From an uncultured bacterium (lineage in GTDB: Bacteria > Bacteroidota > Bacteroidia > Bacteroidales > Bacteroidaceae): a stretch of 64,000 nucleotides of DNA. The notes under the pieces are model-generated. The model saw only the letters and a list, made by a program, of their open reading frames with translations, had not been told where the DNA came from and searched no databases. Of this stretch, positions 35,883 through 44,895 are shown piece by piece (within the stretch, counting starts at the first letter, position 1; the number at the start of each line of letters is the position of its first letter). The position numbers and the translations under genes are program-made. The stretch spans positions 1 to 64,000 of the forward strand of contig CAJMPR010000002.1 of the NCBI GenBank assembly GCA_905215345.1, read 5' to 3'.

Positions 35883-37268
35883 TCACTTGTTTTTGACTAT
35901 TTGTGCCATAAACTCGGCCTCGCAAACTACCTTCTCGCCTACGAATACGTAGCCTTTCATCGTAGAGATACCACGACGGATAGGGGCCAGCAGTTCCACG
36001 CGGAAAATTAACGTGTCTCCCGGTACTACTTTCTGGCGGAACTTTACACCGTCAATCTTCATGAAGTAGGTAGAATAACGTTCAGGGTCGTCCACAGAGT
36101 TCAGTACAAGCAATCCGCCGGTCTGCGCCATAGCTTCTACCTGTAATACTCCCGGCATTACGGGCTCTTGGGGAAAATGTCCCTGGAAGAAAGGTTCGTT
36201 ACCGGTTACATTCTTAATACCTACGATATAGTTGGCGCCGATTTCAATCACCTTGTCAACTAGTTGGAAAGGGTAGCGGTGGGGCAGTAATTCACGGATA
36301 CGGTTCACGTCCATAACGGGCTCACGGGTACAGTCGTACGTTGGAGCCTGGATTTCGTGCAAACGAATTTCCTTACGCATCTGGCGGGCGAACTTGTTGT
36401 TGATAGTGTGTCCCGGACGGGTAGCGATAATACGACCTTTGATCGGTTTACCAATCAAGGCGAGGTCACCGATAACATCCAGCAATTTGTGGCGGGCACA
36501 TTCATTGGGCCATACCAAAGGCTTGTGATTAATGTAACCTAACTGCTTGGCGTCCATGTGAGGAACTCCCATTACATCGGCAAGTTTATCGTAAGCATCC
36601 TGCGGCATTTCGCGCTCGTAGATAACGATGGCATTATCAAGGTCACCACCTTTGATGAGACCGGCTTGCAACAGAGGTTCTATTTCGCGTACAAATACAA
36701 AAGTACGGCTGGCGGCTACTTCATCCTTGAACTTCGCCATATCTTCCAAAGTGGCGAACTGGTTAGGGATAATGGTAGAATCATAGGATACCAATACATT
36801 CAAACTGAAATTCTCATCAGGCAATACAATGATAGAAGAACCGGTTGTATCGTCGCGGAATTCAATCTTTGACTTGATGATATAGAAATCTTTGATGGCA
36901 TCTTGTTCTACTGTGCCGACACGTTCGATTTCGTTGACATAATATTGAGCGCTTCCGTCCAGAATAGGAAATTCGGGACCGTTAACTTGAATCAGGCAGT
37001 TGTCTATACCCAATGCATAAAGGGCTGCCATGCCATGCTCTATCGTGCTCACCTTTACTCCGTTTTTAGAGAGTACGGTGCCACGGGTTGTTTCGGTCAC
37101 GTTATCAGCTACGGCATCGATGATAGGTTGACCTTCTACGTCTATGCGCTGAATTTTGTATCCGTGATTGTCCGGGGCAGGGTTGAAAGTAACGGTCAGA
37201 TCAAGTCCTGTGTGAAGACCTTTTCCACTGAGCGAAAAGCTATCTTTCAGAGTCTTTTGTTTCAACAT
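35883..37268 (-). CDS. lpxC/fabZ: bifunctional LpxC deacetylase / FabZ dehydratase
   Basis: A 461-aa fusion typical of Bacteroidetes. Residues 1-300 are LpxC, the zinc UDP-3-O-acyl-GlcNAc deacetylase that commits to lipid A synthesis: zinc ligand His78 in STIEHGMAAL, HKLLDVIGDLAL for the second ligand pair, and the GKGLHTG start. Residues about 315-461 are FabZ, the 3-hydroxyacyl-ACP dehydratase of fatty-acid synthesis: GHFPQEPVMPG with catalytic His364 and QVEAMAQTGG with the Glu. The two enzymes compete for the hydroxyacyl-ACP pool, so fusion ties their ratio. It lies 3 bp after lpxD. Confidence 0.97.
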   Translation of the reverse strand: MLKQKTLKDSFSLSGKGLHTGLDLTVTFNPAPDNHGYKIQRIDVEGQPIIDAVADNVTETTRGTVLSKNGVKVSTIEHGMAALYALGIDNCLIQVNGPEFPILDGSAQYYVNEIERVGTVEQDAIKDFYIIKSKIEFRDDTTGSSIIVLPDENFSLNVLVSYDSTIIPNQFATLEDMAKFKDEVAASRTFVFVREIEPLLQAGLIKGGDLDNAIVIYEREMPQDAYDKLADVMGVPHMDAKQLGYINHKPLVWPNECARHKLLDVIGDLALIGKPIKGRIIATRPGHTINNKFARQMRKEIRLHEIQAPTYDCTREPVMDVNRIRELLPHRYPFQLVDKVIEIGANYIVGIKNVTGNEPFFQGHFPQEPVMPGVLQVEAMAQTGGLLVLNSVDDPERYSTYFMKIDGVKFRQKVVPGDTLIFRVELLAPIRRGISTMKGYVFVGEKVVCEAEFMAQIVKNK

Positions 37269-37271
37269 GGG

Positions 37272-38312
37272 TTACTTATTTAATTGTTTTTTTAATTCAT
37301 CCAGTTCCTTGCGGAGTGCATTCAGTTCAAAGTACATATCCGGCAATTTGCGGAATACGGACTGTGATTTGAAATAAGGTTTCATTTCCATGGGCGGTGT
37401 GCCAATGAGCTGGCTACCTTCCTTGATGCTGCTGGGAACGCCTGACTGTGCACCAAGATTTACTTTATTTCCGATATGGATGTGTCCGGCTATACCAACC
37501 TGGCCACCGAACATACACCATTCGCCAATCTTGGTAGAGCCTGCAATGCCCACCTGGGCGGCCATTACCGTGTGCGAACCGATTTCGTCATTATGAGCTA
37601 CCTGTACCAGATTATCCAGTTTCACCCCGCTATGTACAATGGTTGCTCCCATTGTTGCACGGTCTACACAGGTATTTGCACCGATCTCCACATTATCTTC
37701 CAATATTGTGATACCGATTTGAGGAATCTTTTCATAACCTTCGGGAGTGGGAGCGAAGCCGAATCCATCTGCACCGATTACGCAACCGGCATGCAGAATG
37801 CAATGATTACCTATCCGGCAATCATGATAGATTGTTGCATTGGAATATATGATACAGTCGTTTCCTACTTTTGCGCCGCTTCCGATAGTGGCATGCGGGT
37901 GAATAACTGTATTGTCACCCACTACTGCATGTTCACCCACACAAGCAAATGGTGCAATGTAAACATCCTTGCCTATCTGTGCAGTCTCGGCAACGAAAGC
38001 TCGCGGGTCGATACCGGTGCGCTTTGGTTTGCTTTGTTCGTACAGATTGAGCAGTTTTGCAAGACTTTCATAAGCATTGTCTACTTTTATTATCGTAGCT
38101 TTAACTTCCTGCTCAGGAATGAAATCCTTGTTTACCAGAACGATACTCGACTGGGTTTCGTATAAATAAGGTATATATTTAGGATTAGACAGGAAAGAGA
38201 TTGCTCCAGGTATCCCTTCCTCAATTTTAGCGAAGGTGTGCACGGTTGCATTCTCATCTCCAACGATTTCTCCCTGGATAAATGTTGCAATTTGTTTGGC
38301 AGAGAACTCCAT
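37272..38312 (-). CDS. lpxD: UDP-3-O-(3-hydroxyacyl)glucosamine N-acyltransferase
   Basis: Third lipid A enzyme. 346 aa: the N-terminal uridine-binding domain (EFSAKQIATFIQGEIVGDE), a long left-handed beta-helix of hexapeptide repeats from about residue 100, the catalytic region VQVAHNDEIGSHTVMAAQ, and a C-terminal helix (LPDMYFELNALRKELDELKKQL). It is tightly linked to lpxC/fabZ (3 bp gap) and 84 bp after the HD-domain gene. Confidence 0.96.
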   Translation of the reverse strand: MEFSAKQIATFIQGEIVGDENATVHTFAKIEEGIPGAISFLSNPKYIPYLYETQSSIVLVNKDFIPEQEVKATIIKVDNAYESLAKLLNLYEQSKPKRTGIDPRAFVAETAQIGKDVYIAPFACVGEHAVVGDNTVIHPHATIGSGAKVGNDCIIYSNATIYHDCRIGNHCILHAGCVIGADGFGFAPTPEGYEKIPQIGITILEDNVEIGANTCVDRATMGATIVHSGVKLDNLVQVAHNDEIGSHTVMAAQVGIAGSTKIGEWCMFGGQVGIAGHIHIGNKVNLGAQSGVPSSIKEGSQLIGTPPMEMKPYFKSQSVFRKLPDMYFELNALRKELDELKKQLNK

Positions 38313-38396
38313 TTCTTATAATTGTTAGATGGTTTCAAAACACAAATAACGGACTTTTTTTTTATATTTCCTTGTCCTGTGATGAATATTTTATAC

Positions 38397-39626
38397 TTAT
38401 CTGTGCAAACGTTGGTAGCATAAGTAGTACTTTTTTACTTTTCTTGATAGTAGGGAAATGTTGAGCATATCCGATGCTTCGGCAATATTTTTGATAGAAC
38501 CGTCATTGTAAAGAATGTCTATGCTATCGTCTGCCTCGTCGTACATATTCTTCTCGATACTGGGAGTAGAGATGAAATACCTCGCTTCGGAGAGAGGTAT
38601 GTCCAGTTGTTCGCAGATCTGCAAAGTTAAATCTTTTTTCTTATCTTCACTGAAGGGTTCGGAAGAAATCTCTACTTTGAAAATGTTGCGATTAATCATG
38701 CCCAGGCTTAAAGTGGAAAGAACTTTGTCGGAATGAGTGCTCCATACCTTCAAAGCTGTCCAGATGTCATTGTCATCCAACTGGATAAAATGCTCCAGAC
38801 AATCAGGATTGTTGTAAAACGTCTCCCGGTTTATGTCATTATAAAGGAAGAATTTTAGAGCCGGTGATGCGAACAACTCAATACCTTTTCCTGCCAGTTC
38901 TTTGGCACGCAGCAATGTGCTGATGAGCATCTTCTCGTAGGCTACCGATGTTTTATGCAGATATACCTGCCAATACATCAGGCGGCGGGCGGTGAGAAAG
39001 TTTTCGATAGAATAGATACCTTTGGATTCAATGACGAGGTGGTCGTCTTTCACGTCGAGCATCTTGATGATACGTGCCGAGCCTATATTGCCTTCTGTGA
39101 CTCCGGTGTAGAAGCTGTCGCGACGCAGGTAATCCAGGCGATCCATATCCAGTTGTCCGCTAACTAACTGGTGCAGGAAGCGTTTGGGATATTCGTCTTT
39201 GAATATCTGGATGGCAAGGGTCAGTTGGCCGTTCATTTCCTTGTTGATACGTTCCATCAACATTAAAGAAATGTCTTCATGGGAAACCCCTCTTACAATC
39301 GTATCTTCGAGCACATGCGAGAAAGGACCGTGTCCGATGTCGTGCATCAGAATAGCGGCTTGTACCGCCTCCGCTTCACTGTCGAAGATGAAGTTTCCTT
39401 TGGTTGCAAGTTGCTGGATAGCTTCACTCATCAGGTAGAAAGCGCCCAACGAATGTTGAAACCTTGTGTGCTGTGCACCGGGATATACCACGGAGGACAG
39501 ACCTAACTGGTGGATACGGTTTAAACGTTGCAAAAGGGGATGCCGTACGATGTCGTAAAGCAACCCCTTCGGTATATTGATAAACCCGAATACCGGGTCG
39601 TTAATAATCTTTCTTTCGTGAGACAT
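38397..39626 (-). CDS. HD-domain phosphohydrolase (dGTPase/SAMHD1-like)
   Basis: A 409-aa protein with the complete metal set of the HD superfamily: RFQHSLG (His58) and MHDIGHGPFSH (His95, Asp96). The layout resembles YdhJ-like and SAMHD1-like dNTP triphosphohydrolases (RHPLLQRLNRIHQLGL at the N-terminus). The nucleotide substrate is not determined. The start codon and the pyrF stop share one base (TAATG), so the two are translationally coupled, placing a possible nucleotide hydrolase directly behind a pyrimidine biosynthesis gene. Confidence 0.86.
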   Translation of the reverse strand: MSHERKIINDPVFGFINIPKGLLYDIVRHPLLQRLNRIHQLGLSSVVYPGAQHTRFQHSLGAFYLMSEAIQQLATKGNFIFDSEAEAVQAAILMHDIGHGPFSHVLEDTIVRGVSHEDISLMLMERINKEMNGQLTLAIQIFKDEYPKRFLHQLVSGQLDMDRLDYLRRDSFYTGVTEGNIGSARIIKMLDVKDDHLVIESKGIYSIENFLTARRLMYWQVYLHKTSVAYEKMLISTLLRAKELAGKGIELFASPALKFFLYNDINRETFYNNPDCLEHFIQLDDNDIWTALKVWSTHSDKVLSTLSLGMINRNIFKVEISSEPFSEDKKKDLTLQICEQLDIPLSEARYFISTPSIEKNMYDEADDSIDILYNDGSIKNIAEASDMLNISLLSRKVKKYYLCYQRLHR

Positions 39627-40450
39627 TATAAAATTGCTTTCAGTTGCTCTGCCATCTGCTGCTGTACTTCCTGTGCAGCCTTGCGGGCAGCGGAAGCAAA
39701 GTTCTCGGTCTTATCTACATAGATGATACCGCGACTGGAGTTCACAATCAGTCCGCAAGTTTGGTTCATGCCGTACTTGCAAACTTCTTCCAACGAGCCG
39801 CCTTGTGCACCCACTCCCGGAACCAACAGGAAATGATTGGGCACAATCTTGCGAATGTCTTCGAAGGCGCGTCCCTGTGTAGCACCAACTACATACATCA
39901 TCTGCTCGTCGCTTGCCCATTCCTGGGATTTACGCAGGACTTTCTCAAAAAGGCGTTCACCGTCTTTGTCTTCTGTTAGCTGGAAGTCATGAGAACCTTT
40001 GTTACTGGTCAATGCGAGCAGAATCACCCATTTGCCTTCGTAAGTAAGGAACGGGGTAACACTGTCTTCACCCATGTACGGAGCCACGGTCACGGAATCA
40101 ATGTCCAGTTCTTCAAAAAACGTACGGGCATACATGGCGGAGGTATTTCCGATGTCACCACGTTTGGCGTCGGCAATGATAAATTGGTCAGGATAATTCT
40201 GTTTGATATAGTTTACGGTTTTTTCAAATGCAATCCAACCTTTCACACCCATACTTTCATAGAAAGCGAGGTTGGGTTTATAGGCAATACAAAGGTCTGC
40301 CGTTGCATCGATGATAGCCTTGTTAAAGGTGAAGATAGGATCTTCTTCTTTCAAAAGATGTTCGGGTATCTTCTTGATATCCGTATCTAAACCTACGCAA
40401 AGGAATGATTGTTTGCGTTTGATATTTTCAAATAATTGTTGCTTATTCAT
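39626..40450 (-). CDS. pyrF: orotidine 5'-phosphate decarboxylase
   Basis: Final step of UMP synthesis. 274 aa, the longer type found in Bacteroidetes and actinobacteria. The catalytic segment ADAKRGDIGNTS has Lys96 and the paired Asp residues. GLDTDIKKIP and the phosphate-binding VPGVGAQGG plus VNSSRGI are also present. It lies between a DUF4153 membrane protein (21 bp upstream) and the HD gene (one-base overlap). Confidence 0.96.
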   Translation of the reverse strand: MNKQQLFENIKRKQSFLCVGLDTDIKKIPEHLLKEEDPIFTFNKAIIDATADLCIAYKPNLAFYESMGVKGWIAFEKTVNYIKQNYPDQFIIADAKRGDIGNTSAMYARTFFEELDIDSVTVAPYMGEDSVTPFLTYEGKWVILLALTSNKGSHDFQLTEDKDGERLFEKVLRKSQEWASDEQMMYVVGATQGRAFEDIRKIVPNHFLLVPGVGAQGGSLEEVCKYGMNQTCGLIVNSSRGIIYVDKTENFASAARKAAQEVQQQMAEQLKAIL

Positions 40451-40471
40451 GTCGAATATATTTTTAGTTTT

Positions 40472-42217
40472 TTATTTCTTAAACAGGTAGCCGTCTATGC
40501 TTAATCGTATATCATTGTCTTCCTGCATGTAGTATGTCAGGTAGAAAGAGGTAAGCATAAAGAGAGCTTTGTCGGAGTTACATTTGAATTTGGCAGGTTG
40601 CATTTCGCCATACTTACTGGAGGCAAGTCTTTCAAGCGTTTTGAGGTCGATGTATACCGTATCGTTCCTGTTTCCCGTTTGCGTACGCAGGTATATAGGA
40701 ACCATTCCTGTTTCAATATATGAAGTACTGATATCTTTGCCGGATATACTGATATCTGAAATCGGTATGAATTGATCGTACCCATTGGGTAGCTTGATGG
40801 ATTTTTGGGAATTTGTATGTCCATTGTAAGAGATAGGGGACTCTTCTATGGTATCCGCATCCGTCTTGTATCGGTATTTGGCGTTGTAAAAAGACACATT
40901 GCCTACCAGGTCGGATACGCTTTTCTGACCGAACCAGTTCTCCAGGTACATGAATTTATCGTTGATTTGCCATGCGGTTTCTTTGGGCAGGGAGTCCAGC
41001 CAGTTATTATATTCGTCGTATGAGAGTGGCATTTCTGCCTTACAAGTACGTTCCATCTCCTTTTCAATGTCACTGCGGAGGGTGTTCCGGGTAATACTTG
41101 CATAGTTGACCGGTAGCACCGAAGTCAGCAGGAAGATGAGGGAGAACGAAACGGGAATCCAGTAGATGCGGCGGGCTTTGGTAAAGAATAGTCCGATACA
41201 AACGAGGTAGAACCAGATATTCAGAGTGATAAGATAAAGACGGTTGATTGTTATGCCGTAATCATTGAAACGGCGTGCGATTCCCACCGTCATTAACATT
41301 AACAATGGCAATACTAAAGCCGGCAACCAGCGTGCAATCCATTCGTCCGTGCGTTTCGCTTCTTTGATGCGTACGGGGTATAGTCCGAACTCAATGGCAA
41401 TGCAACCGGCCATGAGTGCCACGACAAGCCACGATACCCAGCCGATGGGTAATTCCCAACTGGCGAGAATACGGGCGGTATAAATATATAGAACGATGAG
41501 GTATCCGGCTATGAGCGGCAGGAAAAGGAAGTGTATAACACCGCTCAGGAAACCTGAAGAATGTGCTTGCCGGTTGTGTTTACGGGCATCCTGGGGCAAC
41601 AAGCCGAGAAAAAGTAATATAGGCAGCAGTACGCTACATATAATAAGGATATATAAATAGCAGTCCTTGTCGATATTCGCATCGAAAAGCATGTGCAGTG
41701 AAAATACCAGTAGACTGATTCCACCACTCATAACGTATCCTATGAGATTGGCAATAACAAAAGAACTTATTGTGTATGAAGTGAAGTTCCAGCTCGGAAT
41801 ATCGTTCTTCTCCCTGGTAAATGAAAGGAAGAATACGGATATGCCCAATGCAAGGATACCTGCTCCGTGGGCTATTCCTATCTCTATATACGATTGGTCT
41901 GGAGAAAGATTGTACAGGAATATGGCATCTGCAATCAGCAAAGCATGCGCTACCGTATGTACCACTATCTTTCTTACGCTGCTCTTTATTTCCTCACTCC
42001 AAAGGTGGAGAGTCAGTGATAGCAGCATGCCGATGGAAAAGTAATACCCCAAGACGGCAAGCAGTTTATCTTCACTCCTGGCGTCGGTGGCTACTAAATA
42101 GCATAAAAAGACAGTGAGAGCAAGGACAAAACACACTGTAATCGGAAAACGTTTCAGGCAATTTTGAAACGCTTCAATCATTGTGTGGAATGTTCTTTGC
42201 AAAAAGTGTTCTTTCAT
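40472..42217 (-). CDS. DUF4153-family membrane protein
   Basis: A 581-aa protein with about ten to twelve hydrophobic helices in residues 20-375, followed by a soluble C-terminal region of about 200 residues (RTCKAEMPLSYDEYNNWLDSL onward) that also carries YIDLKTLERLASS. It matches the layout of Bacteroides DUF4153 proteins. The function is unknown; no transporter or enzyme motif was seen. It sits between prfA and pyrF with short gaps (23 and 21 bp), so it is co-transcribed with housekeeping genes, but nothing shows that they share a function. Confidence 0.75.
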   Translation of the reverse strand: MKEHFLQRTFHTMIEAFQNCLKRFPITVCFVLALTVFLCYLVATDARSEDKLLAVLGYYFSIGMLLSLTLHLWSEEIKSSVRKIVVHTVAHALLIADAIFLYNLSPDQSYIEIGIAHGAGILALGISVFFLSFTREKNDIPSWNFTSYTISSFVIANLIGYVMSGGISLLVFSLHMLFDANIDKDCYLYILIICSVLLPILLFLGLLPQDARKHNRQAHSSGFLSGVIHFLFLPLIAGYLIVLYIYTARILASWELPIGWVSWLVVALMAGCIAIEFGLYPVRIKEAKRTDEWIARWLPALVLPLLMLMTVGIARRFNDYGITINRLYLITLNIWFYLVCIGLFFTKARRIYWIPVSFSLIFLLTSVLPVNYASITRNTLRSDIEKEMERTCKAEMPLSYDEYNNWLDSLPKETAWQINDKFMYLENWFGQKSVSDLVGNVSFYNAKYRYKTDADTIEESPISYNGHTNSQKSIKLPNGYDQFIPISDISISGKDISTSYIETGMVPIYLRTQTGNRNDTVYIDLKTLERLASSKYGEMQPAKFKCNSDKALFMLTSFYLTYYMQEDNDIRLSIDGYLFKK

Positions 42218-42240
42218 ATGCGCCGCTTTTTAGATGGAAG

Positions 42241-43353
42241 TTACAATTCGCTTTCTTTCAACCGTTCCGCATTTTCCGCGACTATGAGGTGGTCGATACA
42301 ATCCTGAATGTCTCCATCCATGAAGGCAGAAAGGTTATAGATGGTATAATTGATGCGATGGTCGGTAATACGCCCCTGCGGATAGTTGTAGGTACGTATC
42401 TTTGCCGAACGGTCACCGGTGGAAACCATTGTCTTGCGTTTGGAAGCGATGTCGTCAATGTACTTTTGATGTTCCTTGTCGTAAATAAAGGTACGAAGAC
42501 GTGAAAGGGCGCGTTCCTTGTTCTTCGGCTGGTCGCGTGTTTCGGTACATTCAATAAGGATTTCTTCTACGGCACCTGTATTGGGGTTCTTCCAGTTATA
42601 ACGCAGACGTACACCGGATTCCACCTTGTTTACATTCTGACCTCCGGCGCCACCGCTTCTGAAAGTGTCCCATTTGATTTCGCCTTCATTGATGATTACA
42701 TCAAATTCTTCGGCTTCGGGCAGTACGGCTACGGATGCGGCCGAAGTGTGCACACGTCCTTGTGTCTCGGTTGCCGGTACACGTTGTACACGGTGCACTC
42801 CTGATTCGTATTTCAACGTTCCGTATACATTATCGCCTGTTACGGAACAGATAATTTCCTTAAAACCACCTGCTGCTCCTTCGTTGGCACTGGATATTTC
42901 CATGCGCCAGCCTTTTGTTTCGCAATATTTGGTGTACATACGGAAGAGGTCACCTGCAAAAATAGCGGCTTCGTCGCCTCCCGTACCACCACGTATTTCA
43001 AGAATAGCATTGCGTCCGTCTTGCGGGTCGGCAGGCACAAGTAACAGCTTGATTTGTTCTTCCAGTTCCGGTTGACGGGTTTGGCAGAGGTCAAGCTCTT
43101 CGCGAGCCATATCGCGCATTTCCTGATCTGTTTCGTTGGCTATAATTTCTTTGGCTTCTTCAATGCCGGCCAGTACTTGCATGTACTCTTTACGGGCATT
43201 CATCAGGTCGCCCAGTTCTTTGTATTCCTTCGTGAGTTTGACATAACGCTTTTGGTCGGCAATCACTGCCGGGTCTGTAATCAGCGTGGATACTTCTTCA
43301 AAGCGGGCAACGAGCCCTTCTAATTTTTCGAGTATGGTGTTGTTATCTGCCAT
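42241..43353 (-). CDS. prfA: peptide chain release factor 1
   Basis: Terminates translation at UAA and UAG. 370 aa from ATG 43353 (MADNNTILEKLEGL); an ATG seven codons upstream lies inside purM and is less likely. It has the catalytic GGQ (residues 237-239, SGGAGGQNVNKVESGVRL) and the tripeptide anticodon PAT in RVPATETQGRVHTS, which specifies RF1 rather than RF2. Its start overlaps the purM stop by 11 bp. Confidence 0.97.
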   Translation of the reverse strand: MADNNTILEKLEGLVARFEEVSTLITDPAVIADQKRYVKLTKEYKELGDLMNARKEYMQVLAGIEEAKEIIANETDQEMRDMAREELDLCQTRQPELEEQIKLLLVPADPQDGRNAILEIRGGTGGDEAAIFAGDLFRMYTKYCETKGWRMEISSANEGAAGGFKEIICSVTGDNVYGTLKYESGVHRVQRVPATETQGRVHTSAASVAVLPEAEEFDVIINEGEIKWDTFRSGGAGGQNVNKVESGVRLRYNWKNPNTGAVEEILIECTETRDQPKNKERALSRLRTFIYDKEHQKYIDDIASKRKTMVSTGDRSAKIRTYNYPQGRITDHRINYTIYNLSAFMDGDIQDCIDHLIVAENAERLKESEL

Positions 43354-44518
43354 ATCTGAATTCTCCGAACTCACTTTTAATAATCAATTCTTTCTTATCA
43401 CTTTCCTCGATGCGTCCCACAATCTGTGCGTCGATATTGAAGCTTTTGCTGATAGCAATCACTTCTTCGGCATGTTCGGGAGAAAGATATACCTCGAGTC
43501 GGTGTCCCATATTGAATACCTTGTACATTTCACTCCAATCCGTGTCACTCTGTTCCTTAATGGTTTTGAACAACGGGGGAACGGGGAAAAGGTTATCTTT
43601 AATTACGCGGCAATTATCACCGATGAAATGCAGCACTTTGGTCTGTGCGCCACCGGAACAATGTACCATACCGTGAATCTCGGGACGAAGTGCGTCGAGC
43701 AATTTCTTTACTACCGGTGCATAGGTGCGGGTAGCCGAGAGTACTAATTTGCCTGCATCCAGCGGACTGCCTTCCACTTTGTCGGTCAGTTTCAGCGCAC
43801 CACTGTAAACCAATTCGTCGGGCACTGCCTTATCATAGCTTTCGGGATATTTTTCTGCCAGGTATTTGGCGAATACATCGTGACGGGCAGAAGTCAGTCC
43901 ATTACTACCCATACCGCCATTGTATTCTTTTTCATAAGTAGCCTGACCGCAAGATGAAAGACCGACAATCACGTCTCCCGGACGGATATTGGCATTGTTA
44001 ACGACATCACTGCGCTTCATACGGCAAGTAACCGTAGAGTCTACGATAATGGTACGTACCAAGTCGCCTACATCAGCAGTTTCGCCACCGGTGGCATATA
44101 CTCCTACACCCATTTCGCGAAGTTCGGCAAGCAGTTCGTCCGTACCGTTAATGATGGCGGAAATTACTTCGCCCGGAATCAACAGCTTGTTACGTCCAAT
44201 GGTGGATGATACCAGAATATTGTCTACCGCACCTATGCAGAGCAAGTCGTCAATGTTCATAATCAGGGCATCTTGCGCAATACCTTTCCATACGCTGAGG
44301 TCGCCTGTCTCTTTCCAGTACATATATGCCAAGCTGGATTTAGTACCTGCTCCATCGGCATGCATGATGTTGCAATACTCCGGATCACCTCCCAGAATGT
44401 CAGGGATAATTTTGCAGAAGGCCTGCGGGAAAATACCTTTGTCGATGTTCTTGATGGCGTTGTGCACATCTTCTTTTGATGCACTAACACCGCGCATCAT
44501 GTATCGTTGATTACTCAT
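43343..44518 (-). CDS. purM: phosphoribosylformylglycinamidine cyclo-ligase
   Basis: AIR synthetase of purine synthesis. 391 aa, longer than the ~345 aa Proteobacterial type but with the normal two-domain PurM fold: HADGAGTKSSLAYMYW (ATP/substrate loop), DALIMNIDDLLCIGA, GGETADVGDLV, VVGLSSCGQATYEKEYNGG, and HCSGGAQTKVL near the C-terminus. It is the first gene of the long minus-strand block, with a -7 element 30 bp upstream. Confidence 0.93.
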   Translation of the reverse strand: MSNQRYMMRGVSASKEDVHNAIKNIDKGIFPQAFCKIIPDILGGDPEYCNIMHADGAGTKSSLAYMYWKETGDLSVWKGIAQDALIMNIDDLLCIGAVDNILVSSTIGRNKLLIPGEVISAIINGTDELLAELREMGVGVYATGGETADVGDLVRTIIVDSTVTCRMKRSDVVNNANIRPGDVIVGLSSCGQATYEKEYNGGMGSNGLTSARHDVFAKYLAEKYPESYDKAVPDELVYSGALKLTDKVEGSPLDAGKLVLSATRTYAPVVKKLLDALRPEIHGMVHCSGGAQTKVLHFIGDNCRVIKDNLFPVPPLFKTIKEQSDTDWSEMYKVFNMGHRLEVYLSPEHAEEVIAISKSFNIDAQIVGRIEESDKKELIIKSEFGEFRYGR

Positions 44519-44685
44519 GAGTTAATAAGTTAGTTCAATTGAATGTGCAAAAATAGTGATTATTTCGCGTATAGCCTTAGCTTTATATAAGAATTTAGCA
44601 GATTTGCCCGGTTGGAAATAGAGAGATGTACGTAATGTAATGCCTGTAAACCATACCCGTTTCCTTTGAGTATCCGAGTCTCTTT
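44519..44685. promoter_or_regulatory. purM upstream region with -7 element
   Basis: TATTTTTG on the minus strand (44555-44548) matches the Bacteroides -7 element, 30 bp before the purM start. No -33 element is recognised. The rest of the 377-bp gap up to lemA holds palindrome array C and a large hairpin, listed separately. Confidence 0.55.
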
Positions 44686-44773
44686 CTTTCTCACCGCTTT
44701 GAGAAAATATTCTCACCATGGTGAGAAAGTATTCTCAAAGCGGTGAGAAAAAGTTCTCATTACAGTGAGAATA
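44686..44773. repeat. palindrome array C: 4 x 22 bp
   Basis: Four adjoining 22-bp units with core TTCTCA-N6-TGAGAA, core starts at 44688, 44710, 44732 and 44754. The arms are identical in all units. The six-base centres are CCGCTT, CCATGG, AAGCGG and TTACAG; the third is the exact reverse complement of the first. The second unit extends to a perfect 18-bp palindrome. It lies about 130 bp upstream of the purM -7 element and downstream of lemA. Confidence 0.92.
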
Positions 44774-44806
44774 TTTATGTTTCAAGAGATGATTTTGTCT
44801 ATATAG

Positions 44807-44865
44807 AATTCCCCTTCCGTAATTCGGAGTTACCTTTGGGGTGATTCCGGTACGGAAGGGGAATT
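44807..44865. terminator. long hairpin downstream of lemA
   Basis: Perfect 15-bp stem AATTCCCCTTCCGTA (44807-44821) with its complement at 44851-44865. The 29-nt interior can pair further (CGGAGTTACC against GGTGATTCCG). It is 30 bp past the lemA stop codon. The lack of a clear T-run on the minus strand leaves terminator versus RNA-processing element open. Confidence 0.6.
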
Positions 44866-44895
44866 GTACTATTGTACTTGAATGGAGTCTCTTTC

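Noticed and set aside
37476..38165. A 229-codon plus-strand frame opposite lpxD
   Set aside because: lpxD hexapeptide repeats explain the coding signal; the opposite frame is a shadow caused by biased codon use.
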